64,000 nucleotides of DNA from contig NZ_CP008953.1 of NCBI RefSeq assembly GCF_000732925.1, positions 4,712,001-4,776,000 on the forward strand, written 5' to 3'. The DNA is from Amycolatopsis japonica (GTDB lineage: Bacteria > Actinomycetota > Actinomycetes > Mycobacteriales > Pseudonocardiaceae). How positions within the stretch are numbered: position 1 is the stretch's first letter; the number at the start of each line of letters is the position of its first letter. Made by a program: the position numbers and the translations under genes. Below, one piece after another: positions 51,388 to 59,353 of this stretch. The notes beneath the pieces were generated by a model, which worked only from the letters and a program-made list of their open reading frames with translations, had not been told where the DNA came from and ran no database searches.

Positions 51388-51501
51388 GCGTGAAGGCCCC
51401 CTTCCCCCGGCTCAGCCGAGGAAACTCGACCTTCACACCTTCCCAAGTACATGAAGGCCCCCATCCTTGCGCCTAGGTACAGGAAGGGGGCCTTCATGTA
51501 C
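51388..51501. repeat. GTGAAGGCCCCC-family hairpins
   Basis: GTGAAGG (51390) pairs with CCTTCAC (51430-51436). GTACATGAAGGCCCCC (51447-51462) then pairs perfectly with 51486-51501, and the stem continues to 20 of 21 pairs. Both begin TGAAGGCCCCC, so they are copies of one family. Confidence 0.75.
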
Positions 51502-51775
51502 CTCAGCCGCCCGACCGCCGCGTGAGTGGCGACCTCGTACCCAAAGAACCCTTCCCTGGCACATCGGTGCCACCGGCACACGAGTGCCGAAAGCCCGGGT
51601 CCCGCGCCGCCCGCCGCGGTCTTCTCCCGTCTTTAGTCGCTATCAACCGCCGTATCCGCTTGCCTAGCATGGGAAAACCGGTATCGGATCCGGCCGGGCG
51701 ATCCCCGGCGATCCGCCGTGGCCGTGAACGGGTGACCCGTCGATTTCCCTGATTCCCCTGCATTGGAAGGCACCC

Positions 51776-52429
51776 ATGCGTATCCGAGGTCTCCTCACCG
51801 CACTGCTCTGCGCGGCCGGTCTCACGACGGTCGCGCCCGCCGCCGTCGCGGCCCCCATCATCGACGGCGAATACGCCCAGTCCGGCCCGTGGGCGGCCAT
51901 GATCGAGCAGAACGGCGAGCAGTGGTGCTCCGGTTCGATCATCAGCGCCCGCTGGGTGCTCACCGCCCAGCACTGCATCGACGAACCCGGCGCCGGATAC
52001 TCCGTCCGGGTGGGCGACGTCGACCACCAGGCCGGCACGTACGCGGTGGTGGCCGACATCTACACGCCGTCCAGCGGCGCCGACATCGCACTGTTGAAAC
52101 TGGACCGTTCCGTGACCACGACGTACGCGTCCCTCGGCACCTCCGTCGCGGTCGGCGACACCGAATACGTTTATGGCTGGGGTTACAACGAAGACGGCGA
52201 TCTGCAGCGTTACCTCAAGGTCGCCCGGATGACGGTGACCAGTGTCGGGAATGGACTGATCAAGGCCCGCCGGGGCAACGGGCTGACCAACGGCGGCGAC
52301 TCGGGCGGGCCGGTCTTCGTCGGCGGCAAGCAGGTCGGCGTGCACATCGCGGGCAACAAGGTGGACAGCTCGACGCACACCAGCATCTCGGCGAACCGCA
52401 CCTGGATCCGGAACACCTCGGGCGTCTAG
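51776..52429 (+). CDS. secreted trypsin-like serine protease (S1A)
   Basis: 217-residue exported protease. Signal peptide MRIRGLLTALLCAAGLTTVA to an AVAAP cleavage region; the mature chain begins near IIDGEYA after little or no propeptide. The triad is clear: His in LTAQHCID, Asp in GADIALLKLD and Ser in GGDSGGPVFV. Cys pairs around CSGS and QHC match the S1 fold. Only 3 bp separate its stop from the LuxR-type regulator GTG, so the two are one operon. Substrate preference is not readable. Confidence 0.92.
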   Translation: MRIRGLLTALLCAAGLTTVAPAAVAAPIIDGEYAQSGPWAAMIEQNGEQWCSGSIISARWVLTAQHCIDEPGAGYSVRVGDVDHQAGTYAVVADIYTPSSGADIALLKLDRSVTTTYASLGTSVAVGDTEYVYGWGYNEDGDLQRYLKVARMTVTSVGNGLIKARRGNGLTNGGDSGGPVFVGGKQVGVHIAGNKVDSSTHTSISANRTWIRNTSGV

Positions 52430-52432
52430 GAA

Positions 52433-53428
52433 GTGGCATCGGCGACTCCGGACGGGCTCGGCCCGCAACTGGGCAGGCTGGGCCTCGGCGAAACCGCCGC
52501 CCGGATCTACCGGCGGATGCTCGAAAGCGCGCCCGTCACCGCCGCGGAGCTGGCCTGGCGGGAGGACGACGCGGAGAACGTCGAGCTGGCGCTGAAGGAA
52601 CTGGCCGACGCCGGTCTCGCGGTGCCGTCCGGAGTGGACGGAGACGAGTACGTCCCGGCGAACCCCAGCGAGGCGCTCACCGCGCTGACCACGCGAAGAC
52701 AGGCCGAACTGCACGACGCGCGGCTCGCGGTCCAGACCGCGTACCGCGCGTTCAGGCGGGCGCACGCGGGGATGCCGAACGCGCAGGACCTGCTCGAAGT
52801 GGTCACCGGCGACGCCATCATCCCCCGGCTGCAGCATCTCGCGACCACGGTGCGGCATCAGGTGCGCCGTCTCGATTCCCCGCCCTATTTCACCGGTGGC
52901 CGCCGGAATCTCCTGGAGGAGGAGCAACTGCGGCGCGGGATCGGTTACCGCTGTGTCTACAGTGGAGCGTCGTTCGGCGATCCCGGCTATCTGGCCGCGA
53001 ACATCCTGCCGTGCCTGCGAGCCGGTGAGCAGGCCCGTCTGCTGCCCGAACTCCCGGTCAAACTGACGCTGTTCGACGACCGTGCGGCCACCATCGCGCT
53101 GACCATCCGTGAGGCCGATCGCAACCAGTCCATCGTCATCGTGCGCCCCTGCAGCCTTTTCTCCGCGCTGGAGGGACTGTTCGAGACGTCCTGGGCGGCC
53201 GCGCTCCCGATCGACCGGCGTGGCCGGACGTCCGGGCAACCGATCCGGCCGGTCGAGCGGGAGCTGCTGATCCTGCTCGCCGCCGGGCGCAAGGACGACG
53301 AGATCGCCGCCGAACTCGGTGTCAGCAGACGCACCCTGTTCCGCTATCTCGAAACCCTGATGGACCGCGCCGGCGTCTCCAGCCGGTTCCAGCTGGGCGT
53401 CTTCGCCACGCACAACAACTGGCTCTGA
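52433..53428 (+). CDS. LuxR-type HTH regulator, related to the 31750 gene
   Basis: 331 residues with an N-terminal TrmB-like winged-helix region (GLGETAARIYRRMLESAPVT, LKELADAGLAVP), a middle domain (about 95-260) and a C-terminal HTH (LAAGRKDDEIAAELGVSRRTL). It shares the middle motif GEQARLLPELPVKL and the final RFQLG-x-A tail with the regulator at 31750-32667, so the two are paralogues. Start GTG 52433, 3 bp after the protease stop. Its coupling to a secreted protease suggests it controls that protease or an exoenzyme/development switch. The signal is unknown. Confidence 0.83.
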   Translation: MASATPDGLGPQLGRLGLGETAARIYRRMLESAPVTAAELAWREDDAENVELALKELADAGLAVPSGVDGDEYVPANPSEALTALTTRRQAELHDARLAVQTAYRAFRRAHAGMPNAQDLLEVVTGDAIIPRLQHLATTVRHQVRRLDSPPYFTGGRRNLLEEEQLRRGIGYRCVYSGASFGDPGYLAANILPCLRAGEQARLLPELPVKLTLFDDRAATIALTIREADRNQSIVIVRPCSLFSALEGLFETSWAAALPIDRRGRTSGQPIRPVERELLILLAAGRKDDEIAAELGVSRRTLFRYLETLMDRAGVSSRFQLGVFATHNNWL

Positions 53429-53433
53429 AACCC

Positions 53434-53457
53434 CCGCATTTCGTCCTCTGAATGCGG
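53434..53457. repeat. 24-nt hairpin repeat, copy 2
   Basis: Identical to 18873-18896 and again placed directly after a stop codon (53426-53428). Here the stem is extended to CCCGCATT/AATGCGGG. Confidence 0.8.
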
Positions 53458-53552
53458 GTATCACTCACCCGGCCGGGGTCACCCGGATGGACCTTCCCCG
53501 CTGCGCCGGGCGCGCCGGGAGCGGATGGTGATCTTGGAAGGAGGGCGGAATC

Positions 53553-53684
53553 ATGGGGAATCACCGACACCACACCGGCACGGCGTCGCTCCGGATCGCC
53601 ACCGCCGGCCTGCGGGTGTTCGCGGTCGTCGTCGCGATCGCGGCCTGCGCCTGGCTCGCGCTCTGGCTCGCGTTCACCCTCTGA
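53553..53684 (+). CDS. 43-residue single-helix membrane peptide
   Basis: Short gene beginning MGNHRHHTGTASLRIATAG, followed by one membrane helix (FAVVVAIAACAWLALWLAF) and ending in TL. GGAAGGAGGG, one of the best Shine-Dalgarno sequences in the window, lies 6-8 nt upstream. The N-terminus is basic and His-rich and should face the cytoplasm. No family is recognised; actinobacteria encode many such small membrane peptides. Its last 11 bp overlap the end of the antisense proline-rich gene. Confidence 0.7.
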   Translation: MGNHRHHTGTASLRIATAGLRVFAVVVAIAACAWLALWLAFTL

Positions 53685-53889
53685 GACCCGCCGGTCCCGG
53701 CTGGGATTCCGGCGGGCTCTCGGGTTCCGGCAGCGGGCGGTCCGGCGCCGGAGCGGGGACCCGTTCGGGTACCCCGGGGTCCGGGACCGGTTCCGGCTTG
53801 CCCGTATCAGGCACCGGTTCGGGAATACCCGGGTCCGGCGGCATGGGGTCCGGCGGCGCCGGAGGGGCGGTCGTTCGAGGATTCGTCAT
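53674..53889 (-). CDS. proline-rich small protein with PDPG/PEPVPD repeats
   Basis: 71 residues composed largely of Pro, Glu, Asp and Gly, in repeats of the PEPVPD and PDPG type; low complexity, no cysteine, no signal peptide or membrane helix. Real coding is supported by AGGAGG 8 nt before ATG 53889 and by intact frame over the repeats. Not recognised. Its 3' end overlaps the 43-residue membrane gene tail-to-tail by 11 bp. It may be a disordered linker-like protein; function unknown. Confidence 0.6.
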   Translation of the reverse strand: MTNPRTTAPPAPPDPMPPDPGIPEPVPDTGKPEPVPDPGVPERVPAPAPDRPLPEPESPPESQPGPAGLRG

Positions 53890-53946
53890 CGCACATACCT
53901 CCTGATCACGCCACCTACCCGATGCGCCACCGGCCGAAACGGTCCG

Positions 53947-54699
53947 TTAGCCCGTATGGGTGGCGATCCAGTCCGCGATGACGTCCGCGCGGGAGGTCGT
54001 CTCGATCCCGGCGTGCGGGCAAGCCGGCCCGGTGGCCTCCAGCGAGACCAACGCGCCACCCGCGCCCTCGGCGAGGAAGTACGGCGCCCCCGAGTCGTAC
54101 GTGCAGGCACTGGTCGTGATCGACGGCGCGGCGCCGCGGACGCCGATCGTCGTCGGTGCCACCGTCGCCACCTGCACGGTGCCTTGCTGCATCCGGGTGG
54201 CCGGAGCGGGATTCGTGGCGGTCAGGCTCCCCCAGCCCGCCAAGGTCAGCTGCTGGCCGACCTTCGGGAGCACTCTGCTCACCTTCAACGGGGACACCGT
54301 CGTCACCGGGGTGTCCAGCTTGATGAGGGCGACATCGTTTTCCTTCGCCTGCAGCACTTCGGTCGCCTTGCGGGCCACACCCGATTCGACCGCCTCGTCG
54401 ACCAGGCCCAACGTCACCATCGTCGGATACGGCGTCTTGCCCGCGACCCGCTTGCGGTGCGCGTCGTGGAAGCAGTGCCCCGTGGTGACGACCCAGCTGG
54501 GCGCGATCAGCGCGCCCGTGCAGTAGCTGCCGTAGGTCGAACCGTCGGGACGTGGGATCTTCGTCATCGCGATCTTCGCGACGAACCCGAACCGCCCCGG
54601 TGGGACATCGGTGCCGTGGGCGACGTCCGGCGCGGCGAGCGCGGCCGGAGCGGTGGTGATGGTCAGGACAGCAGCGGCCAGCAGGGCGCGCAGACGCAA
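53947..54699 (-). CDS. secreted trypsin-like protease (S1), second copy
   Basis: 250 residues with signal peptide (LLAAAVLTITTAPAALAAP). His in VTTGHCFHD, Asp in ENDVALIKL and Ser in TYDSGAPYF are the triad; the serine block is YDSGAP rather than GDSGGP, a variant seen in some actinobacterial S1 proteases, so activity is likely but not certain. Cys pairs SYCTGA/GHC and SACTYD/ACPHAG are placed as expected. It lies opposite the first trypsin-like gene's strand and is separated from the LysR gene by a 75-bp gap. Confidence 0.88.
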   Translation of the reverse strand: MRLRALLAAAVLTITTAPAALAAPDVAHGTDVPPGRFGFVAKIAMTKIPRPDGSTYGSYCTGALIAPSWVVTTGHCFHDAHRKRVAGKTPYPTMVTLGLVDEAVESGVARKATEVLQAKENDVALIKLDTPVTTVSPLKVSRVLPKVGQQLTLAGWGSLTATNPAPATRMQQGTVQVATVAPTTIGVRGAAPSITTSACTYDSGAPYFLAEGAGGALVSLEATGPACPHAGIETTSRADVIADWIATHTG

Positions 54700-54774
54700 T
54701 TTCTTACCCTTCGTCGATGAGGTGATCCGAGGCTAGGACCCTTTGCCCGACAAGGGGAATTCCCCGACCAGGTG

Positions 54775-55749
54775 TCACCCGATGGCACGTCTGCCGTTGA
54801 CCGGTCCCGCGCGGCGGGCGAGCCAGTGGCGATAGGGGAGGCTGGTTTCGGTATCGGAGCGGTAAGCCGCCTCGGCCGCCGCGATCAAGGCGTCGGTGTC
54901 CCCGCCGAAGGCGCCGTCCGCGTTCCACGCGATCAGATACCGCATCCACAGCGGATCCCCCGCGAGGGGCCGGATCGCGATCCCGGGTGACGAGGGAAAG
55001 GTGACCTGGCACGGGGAAATCGCCCGCCCCGCCGCGATCAGGCGTTGCAGCGGGCGCAATTCCGTGCTCCGATGCGCGACCTGCGGCCGGAATCCCGCAC
55101 GGGCACAGGCTTCTTCGAAGCACTCCGGCCATCCGGCACCGTCGGACGGCCCGAGCACCCACCGTTCCCCGGCGAGCTCGGCGAGGTCGATCTCGGCGCG
55201 GCGGGCCGCGGGATGGTCCGCGGCGATCGCCACGAACACCGGTTGCGTGGCCAGCGGCCGCGACGCCACACCTGGCGCCGACGGCAGGAGATGGCCCGGA
55301 TAGTCGGCGACGACCGCGGCGTCGAGTTGCCCGCCGGCCACGAGATCCAGCAGCCGCAACGGCGAGAACTCGGTGGTCACCGAAACCGCTTGTCCCCGGC
55401 CGGAATCCCCGAGCCGGTCCGCCAGCTCGACGACCATGGACCCGCCGATCCCACCCAGCGCGACAGGACGTTTCTCGCCTTCCGTCAGGAAACGCGCGGC
55501 GTCCCGGTGCATCGTGTCCGCCGCGGCGAGGACGGCACGGGCGCGGACGAGGACGCATTCGCCGAACGCCGTCGGGAAGACGCCGTCGCGCCCCCGGACG
55601 AACAAGGTTCCCCCGAACGCGCGCTCGATCCGTTGCACGGCGGCGGTCAGCGCGGGCTGGGTGCTCCCGATCCCGATCGCCGCACGCGTGATGCTGCCCG
55701 CGTCGGCGACGGCGCACACCACTCGCAGATGACGTAACTCGACGTCCAT
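54775..55749 (-). CDS. LysR family transcriptional regulator
   Basis: 324 residues with N-terminal HTH (MDVELRHLRVVCAVADAGS, ITRAAIGIGSTQPALTAAV, QRIE) and an LTTR effector domain from about 95. ATG 55749 is chosen; GTG 55752 adds one residue only. It is divergent from the M64 peptidase gene at 55848 across 98 bp. The intervening DNA has no clear T-N11-A dyad, so control of the peptidase is only suggested by position. Confidence 0.88.
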   Translation of the reverse strand: MDVELRHLRVVCAVADAGSITRAAIGIGSTQPALTAAVQRIERAFGGTLFVRGRDGVFPTAFGECVLVRARAVLAAADTMHRDAARFLTEGEKRPVALGGIGGSMVVELADRLGDSGRGQAVSVTTEFSPLRLLDLVAGGQLDAAVVADYPGHLLPSAPGVASRPLATQPVFVAIAADHPAARRAEIDLAELAGERWVLGPSDGAGWPECFEEACARAGFRPQVAHRSTELRPLQRLIAAGRAISPCQVTFPSSPGIAIRPLAGDPLWMRYLIAWNADGAFGGDTDALIAAAEAAYRSDTETSLPYRHWLARRAGPVNGRRAIG

Positions 55750-55847
55750 CACGCGGACCTTATGGCCACTTGGGATGTGCCGGAAGCCGTCGAAAGTCGG
55801 GATCGTTTTTCGTACTCCCCTCTCTCCCTTCCCCGCAAGGAGTACGC

Positions 55848-56810
55848 ATGCGACGCGCCTGCCTCATGGTCGCGCTGACCGCCGTCCTCGTCGCCGGGCT
55901 CGTTCCCGCGACGGCGTCGGCGGCTCCCCGATTCACGACGTCGATGGAGGCCTTCGAGCCCGGAGGAACCATCACCCGGGTGGACGTCACCCGGCCCGCT
56001 TCGGACCGGGCGGCCGCGCCGCAGCAGATCGCGGCCGCCGCCGCGGTGACCCCGATCGAGACCAACGGTCCCAGCGAGACCACCTTCGACCTGGTCTTCG
56101 TCGGTGACGGCTACACCTCCACCCAGCTGGGCACGTACTCACAGCACGTCCGCTCCAGTATCGCGGCGCTGTTCGCCATCGAGCCGTACAAGAGCTACCG
56201 CAAGCAGTTCAACCTCTGGCAGGTCGACGTCGTCTCGCCCCAGTCGGGCATCACGAACGACCCGACCCAGGGCATCCGGCGCAACACCGCGCTGGGCTCG
56301 TACTTCTGGTGCGGCGGCATCGAACGGCTGTTGTGCGTCAACGAAACCAAGGCGAACCAGTACGCCGCGGCGGCGCCGGACGTCGATCAGGTCATCATGC
56401 TGGCGAACACCACGAAGTACGGCGGCGCGGGCGGTGGGGTCGCGACGTCTTCCGGCGGCAACATCCAGGCCAGCCAGATCGTCGCCCACGAACTCGGGCA
56501 CTCCATCGGCGGGCTGGCCGACGAGTACGACTACGGCACTTGCGACACCCGGGAACCCCGGGAGCCCAACGCTTCCGCGCTCACGGCCCAGCAGATGAAG
56601 GACCGCCAAGCCAAGTGGTACAAGTGGCTCGGCAAGCCTTCTCCCGACGGCGGCACGGTCGGTGTCTTCGAGGGTTCCCGCTACTGCAAGACCGGGATGT
56701 ACCGCCCCAGCGTGAACTCGCTCATGCGCACCCTCGGCCAGCCGTTCAACCCGCCGAGCACCGAAGCGATGATCGCGGGCTTCCACCGCGAAGCCGCCCA
56801 TCGGCACTGA
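55848..56810 (+). CDS. secreted M64 (IgA-peptidase-like) zinc metallopeptidase
   Basis: 320-residue exported metallopeptidase. Signal peptide (LMVALTAVLVAGLVPATASA), an ~50-residue pro-region, then the M64 domain. The family start TTFDLVFVGDGYT and the zinc motif HELGHSIGGLADEY (H-E-x-x-H with the third ligand region nearby) are clear, together with FNLWQVDVVSPQSG and a RPSVNSLMRTLGQPF segment that normally holds the Met-turn. ATG 55848 has AAGGAG 6 nt upstream. In other bacteria M64 enzymes cleave IgA or are of unknown substrate; here it is probably a general exoprotease. Confidence 0.93.
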   Translation: MRRACLMVALTAVLVAGLVPATASAAPRFTTSMEAFEPGGTITRVDVTRPASDRAAAPQQIAAAAAVTPIETNGPSETTFDLVFVGDGYTSTQLGTYSQHVRSSIAALFAIEPYKSYRKQFNLWQVDVVSPQSGITNDPTQGIRRNTALGSYFWCGGIERLLCVNETKANQYAAAAPDVDQVIMLANTTKYGGAGGGVATSSGGNIQASQIVAHELGHSIGGLADEYDYGTCDTREPREPNASALTAQQMKDRQAKWYKWLGKPSPDGGTVGVFEGSRYCKTGMYRPSVNSLMRTLGQPFNPPSTEAMIAGFHREAAHRH

Positions 56811-56817
56811 TCCCCCG

Positions 56818-57276
56818 TCATGGCCTCCGGACCGGGCCGCCGGCGTGACCGGCGAGCCCGGTCGCCATGTCGCGCATGAAGCGGCGGAGGTACCACCGGA
56901 AGATCCACGCGCTCCCCTTGCCCACGCGATACGTTCCGTGCCAACGGATCCGCGTTCCCCCACCGGGCGTTTCGCAGAGATCGACCGAGGCCTGATAGTC
57001 CAGCATCACCGGAACGTCCACGCCCTCGTAGGCGAACCGGCGCTCCGGGTCGAGGGCGGTGATCCGCTCCTTGGTGACCGTCTTGCCGGTCCGGAAGGCG
57101 CGAACCGCGCCGACCTCGTCCCGGCCATCGGCGGAAAGCCCTTGTGACGCGGCGACTTCCAAGGAACCGACCCGTGACCAGACCGGCCAGCTGCGGGCGT
57201 CCAGCAACAGGGCCCACACCGCGGCGGGCGGTGCGGACGATTCGGCGGTGACGTCGTACGACTGCGTTCCACTCAC
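56818..57276 (-). CDS. SRPBCC (START/polyketide-cyclase-like) domain protein
   Basis: 152-residue helix-grip protein. GTG 57276 (VSGTQSYDVTAESSAPP) begins the domain at its first strand; the longer frame extends antisense into the region of the AraC gene start and is unlikely. AVWALLLDARSWPVW is the usual early helix, and RFAYEGVDVPVMLDYQASVD a central strand pair. Small-lipid or polyketide binding is typical of the fold; no catalytic residues are evident. It is tail-to-tail with the M64 gene (7 bp), and an AraC gene lies 59 bp upstream on the same strand. Confidence 0.8.
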   Translation of the reverse strand: MSGTQSYDVTAESSAPPAAVWALLLDARSWPVWSRVGSLEVAASQGLSADGRDEVGAVRAFRTGKTVTKERITALDPERRFAYEGVDVPVMLDYQASVDLCETPGGGTRIRWHGTYRVGKGSAWIFRWYLRRFMRDMATGLAGHAGGPVRRP

Positions 57277-57335
57277 AAGGATCACCCTAGGAACGGCCGG
57301 GCGGGGCCACCATGCGCCGGATTGCGCCGCGGTGA

Positions 57336-58226
57336 TCAGGAATTGCGGTACTCCGAGGGCCGCGATCCGGTGTGCTTCAGGAAAGCGGCCGACAGGGCGC
57401 CGGGGGTGGCGAACCCGCACCTTCCCGCGATGGCGGCGATCGGGAGATCGGTGCCCCGCAACAGCCTTCGCGCCTCCTCGATCCGGAGCCCGCCGAGGAA
57501 ACGGTGCGGTGTCTCACCGGTCTTCTCCTTGAAGACCCGGATGAAGTGGTAGACGCTCAGATGTACCTCGCCGGCGATTTCGGCGACGCTGAGCGGATCG
57601 GCCAGGCGGTCACGCATCATCGCGACGGCCGCGCGGACCCGGTCGTCCTCCCGGCCAGCGCTTGGCGGGCCCGGCTTCCGCGCATGCCGGGTGAGCAGGT
57701 GCACGGTGAGGAAGGCGGCCGCGGATTCGGCGTAGAGGTCGTCGTCCTCGCTCGCGTTCCCGACCGCCCGGACCAGCTCGTCGAGCAGCGGATCACCCTC
57801 GGCCACGGACGCCGCCATCGCCTCGTGGTCCACCGCGCGGCCGCCGAGCCGCGCGGCGACCGATTCCACCGTCGTGCCCGGGATGTGCACCTGCAGGCTG
57901 CGCATCGCTTCGTCCCCGCGATAGCGGCGCCGCAGGGGCTTGCCGGGAACGGCGAGTTCGAGCCGTCCCGGCCCCCATTCGTGCCGGTTCCACCGGCCTT
58001 CGCCGCGGGTCTCCATCACCGCCCGCCCCGAAAGCGGCAGGACCAGATGCAGATCCGCGACGGCCGGCAGGCGCATGTCCTCCGCGACGGGAACGTGCTC
58101 GAACCGCTGGACGAGCAGCGACTCCCAGCCGGAATCCTCCCAGCTGCAATAGGTCCGCCGGACATAGCGGGCCATGTCGAAACCGAGGTAGGGCTGAAGG
58201 TCGAATCGCGCGGAATCGAACACCAC
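57336..58226 (-). CDS. AraC family transcriptional regulator
   Basis: 296 residues. N-terminal cupin-like AraC ligand domain (about 40-185: HLVLPLSGRAVMETRG, LELAVPGKPLRRRYRG) and a C-terminal double HTH (about 195-296) with VAEIAGEVHLSVYHFIRVFK and IAAIAGRCGFATPGALSAAF, ending HTGSRPSEYRNS. Start is a GTG at 58226. It is on the same strand and just downstream (10 bp) of the LLM oxidoreductase stop, so it may be co-transcribed with that gene and regulate it. Confidence 0.9.
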   Translation of the reverse strand: MVFDSARFDLQPYLGFDMARYVRRTYCSWEDSGWESLLVQRFEHVPVAEDMRLPAVADLHLVLPLSGRAVMETRGEGRWNRHEWGPGRLELAVPGKPLRRRYRGDEAMRSLQVHIPGTTVESVAARLGGRAVDHEAMAASVAEGDPLLDELVRAVGNASEDDDLYAESAAAFLTVHLLTRHARKPGPPSAGREDDRVRAAVAMMRDRLADPLSVAEIAGEVHLSVYHFIRVFKEKTGETPHRFLGGLRIEEARRLLRGTDLPIAAIAGRCGFATPGALSAAFLKHTGSRPSEYRNS

Positions 58227-58236
58227 GGCTTCGACC

Positions 58237-59292
58237 CTAACCGAGCAGTTCCTTCACCCGCGGGACGACCTGCTCGCCGTAGAGCCGGATGGAGTTCAGG
58301 CGCTGCTCGTGCGGAAGCGCGCCGACGCTGTACTTGAGCTGGAACCGCGAGAGGCCCAGCGTCCGCACCGCCCAGGCGATCTTCCGCGCGACGGTCTCGG
58401 GAGAGCCGACGAACAGCGCGCCACGCGGGCCCGCCATGACGTCGTAGTCGGCCCGGGACATCGGACCCCAACCGCGCTCGGCGCCGATCTTGGCGAAAGC
58501 GGCCTGGTGGTGCGAGAAGTGCTGCGAGACGGCCAGTTCGTCGGTCTCGGCGATGTGGCCGGGGCTGTGCATCGAGATCGGGAGCTCCTGGTGGCCCGCC
58601 TCCTTCAGCGCGCGCCGGTACAGGTCGGCGAGCGGGGTGAACCGCTCCGGCGACCCACCGATCACCGCCATCACCAGCGGCAGGCCGTACGCCGCCGCGC
58701 GGACGACCGACTGCGGGGTGCCGCCGACGCCGACCCACGCGGGCAGGCTGCCGGATTCGGTGACCGGGAAGGCCTGCGCGCCTTCGAGGGCCGGGCGGAC
58801 CGTCCCGGACCAGTCGACCGGCTTCTCCTCCTGCAGATGCGTGAACAGGTCGAGCTTCTCGGCGAACAGCGCTTCGTAGTCCTCGAGCGAGTACCCGAAC
58901 AACGGGAACGACTCGGTGAACGAGCCACGGCCGAGCGTGACCTCCGCGCGTCCCCGGGAAACCGCGTCCAGCGTGGCGAACCGCTCGTACACGCGCACCG
59001 GGTCGTCCGAGCTGAGCACCGTGACCGCCGTGCCCAGCCGGATCCGTTCGGTCCGACCCGCGATCGCGGCCAGCACGACGTCCGGCGAGGACACCGCCAT
59101 CTCCGCGCGGTGGTGTTCGCCGACGCCCAAGTAGTCCACGCCCACCTGGTCGGCGAGGACACCCTCGGCCACGACCTCGCGGATGGCTTCGGCCTGGCTC
59201 ACCGGCTGGCCGTTCGCGTCGTTCCCGACGTCGCCGAACGTGTCCAGGCCGAAGGTCGGCGCCTGCGGGGTGCCCAGGATCTCGTAACCCAT
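58237..59292 (-). CDS. LLM-class flavin-dependent oxidoreductase
   Basis: 351-residue luciferase-like monooxygenase/oxidoreductase. Start ATG 59292 (MGYEILGTPQAPTFGLDTFG) has TTGAGGAG 7 nt upstream; the upstream in-frame ATG at 59322 adds a poorly supported SVQLLEELD. The TIM-barrel hallmarks are VGVDYLGVGEHH, RLGTAVTVLSSDDPVRVYE and the RGRAEVTLGRGS phosphate-binding region. It lacks the F420-specific features I would expect and is more like FMN-dependent group members. It precedes the AraC gene by 10 bp. A short TCAA-CTAC-TTGA dyad lies in its leader. Confidence 0.88.
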   Translation of the reverse strand: MGYEILGTPQAPTFGLDTFGDVGNDANGQPVSQAEAIREVVAEGVLADQVGVDYLGVGEHHRAEMAVSSPDVVLAAIAGRTERIRLGTAVTVLSSDDPVRVYERFATLDAVSRGRAEVTLGRGSFTESFPLFGYSLEDYEALFAEKLDLFTHLQEEKPVDWSGTVRPALEGAQAFPVTESGSLPAWVGVGGTPQSVVRAAAYGLPLVMAVIGGSPERFTPLADLYRRALKEAGHQELPISMHSPGHIAETDELAVSQHFSHHQAAFAKIGAERGWGPMSRADYDVMAGPRGALFVGSPETVARKIAWAVRTLGLSRFQLKYSVGALPHEQRLNSIRLYGEQVVPRVKELLG

Positions 59293-59353
59293 GTCCAACT
59301 CCTCAAGTAGTTGAACGCTCAAACGTCGGGTGCGGTGATCGTATTCCGCGGGC

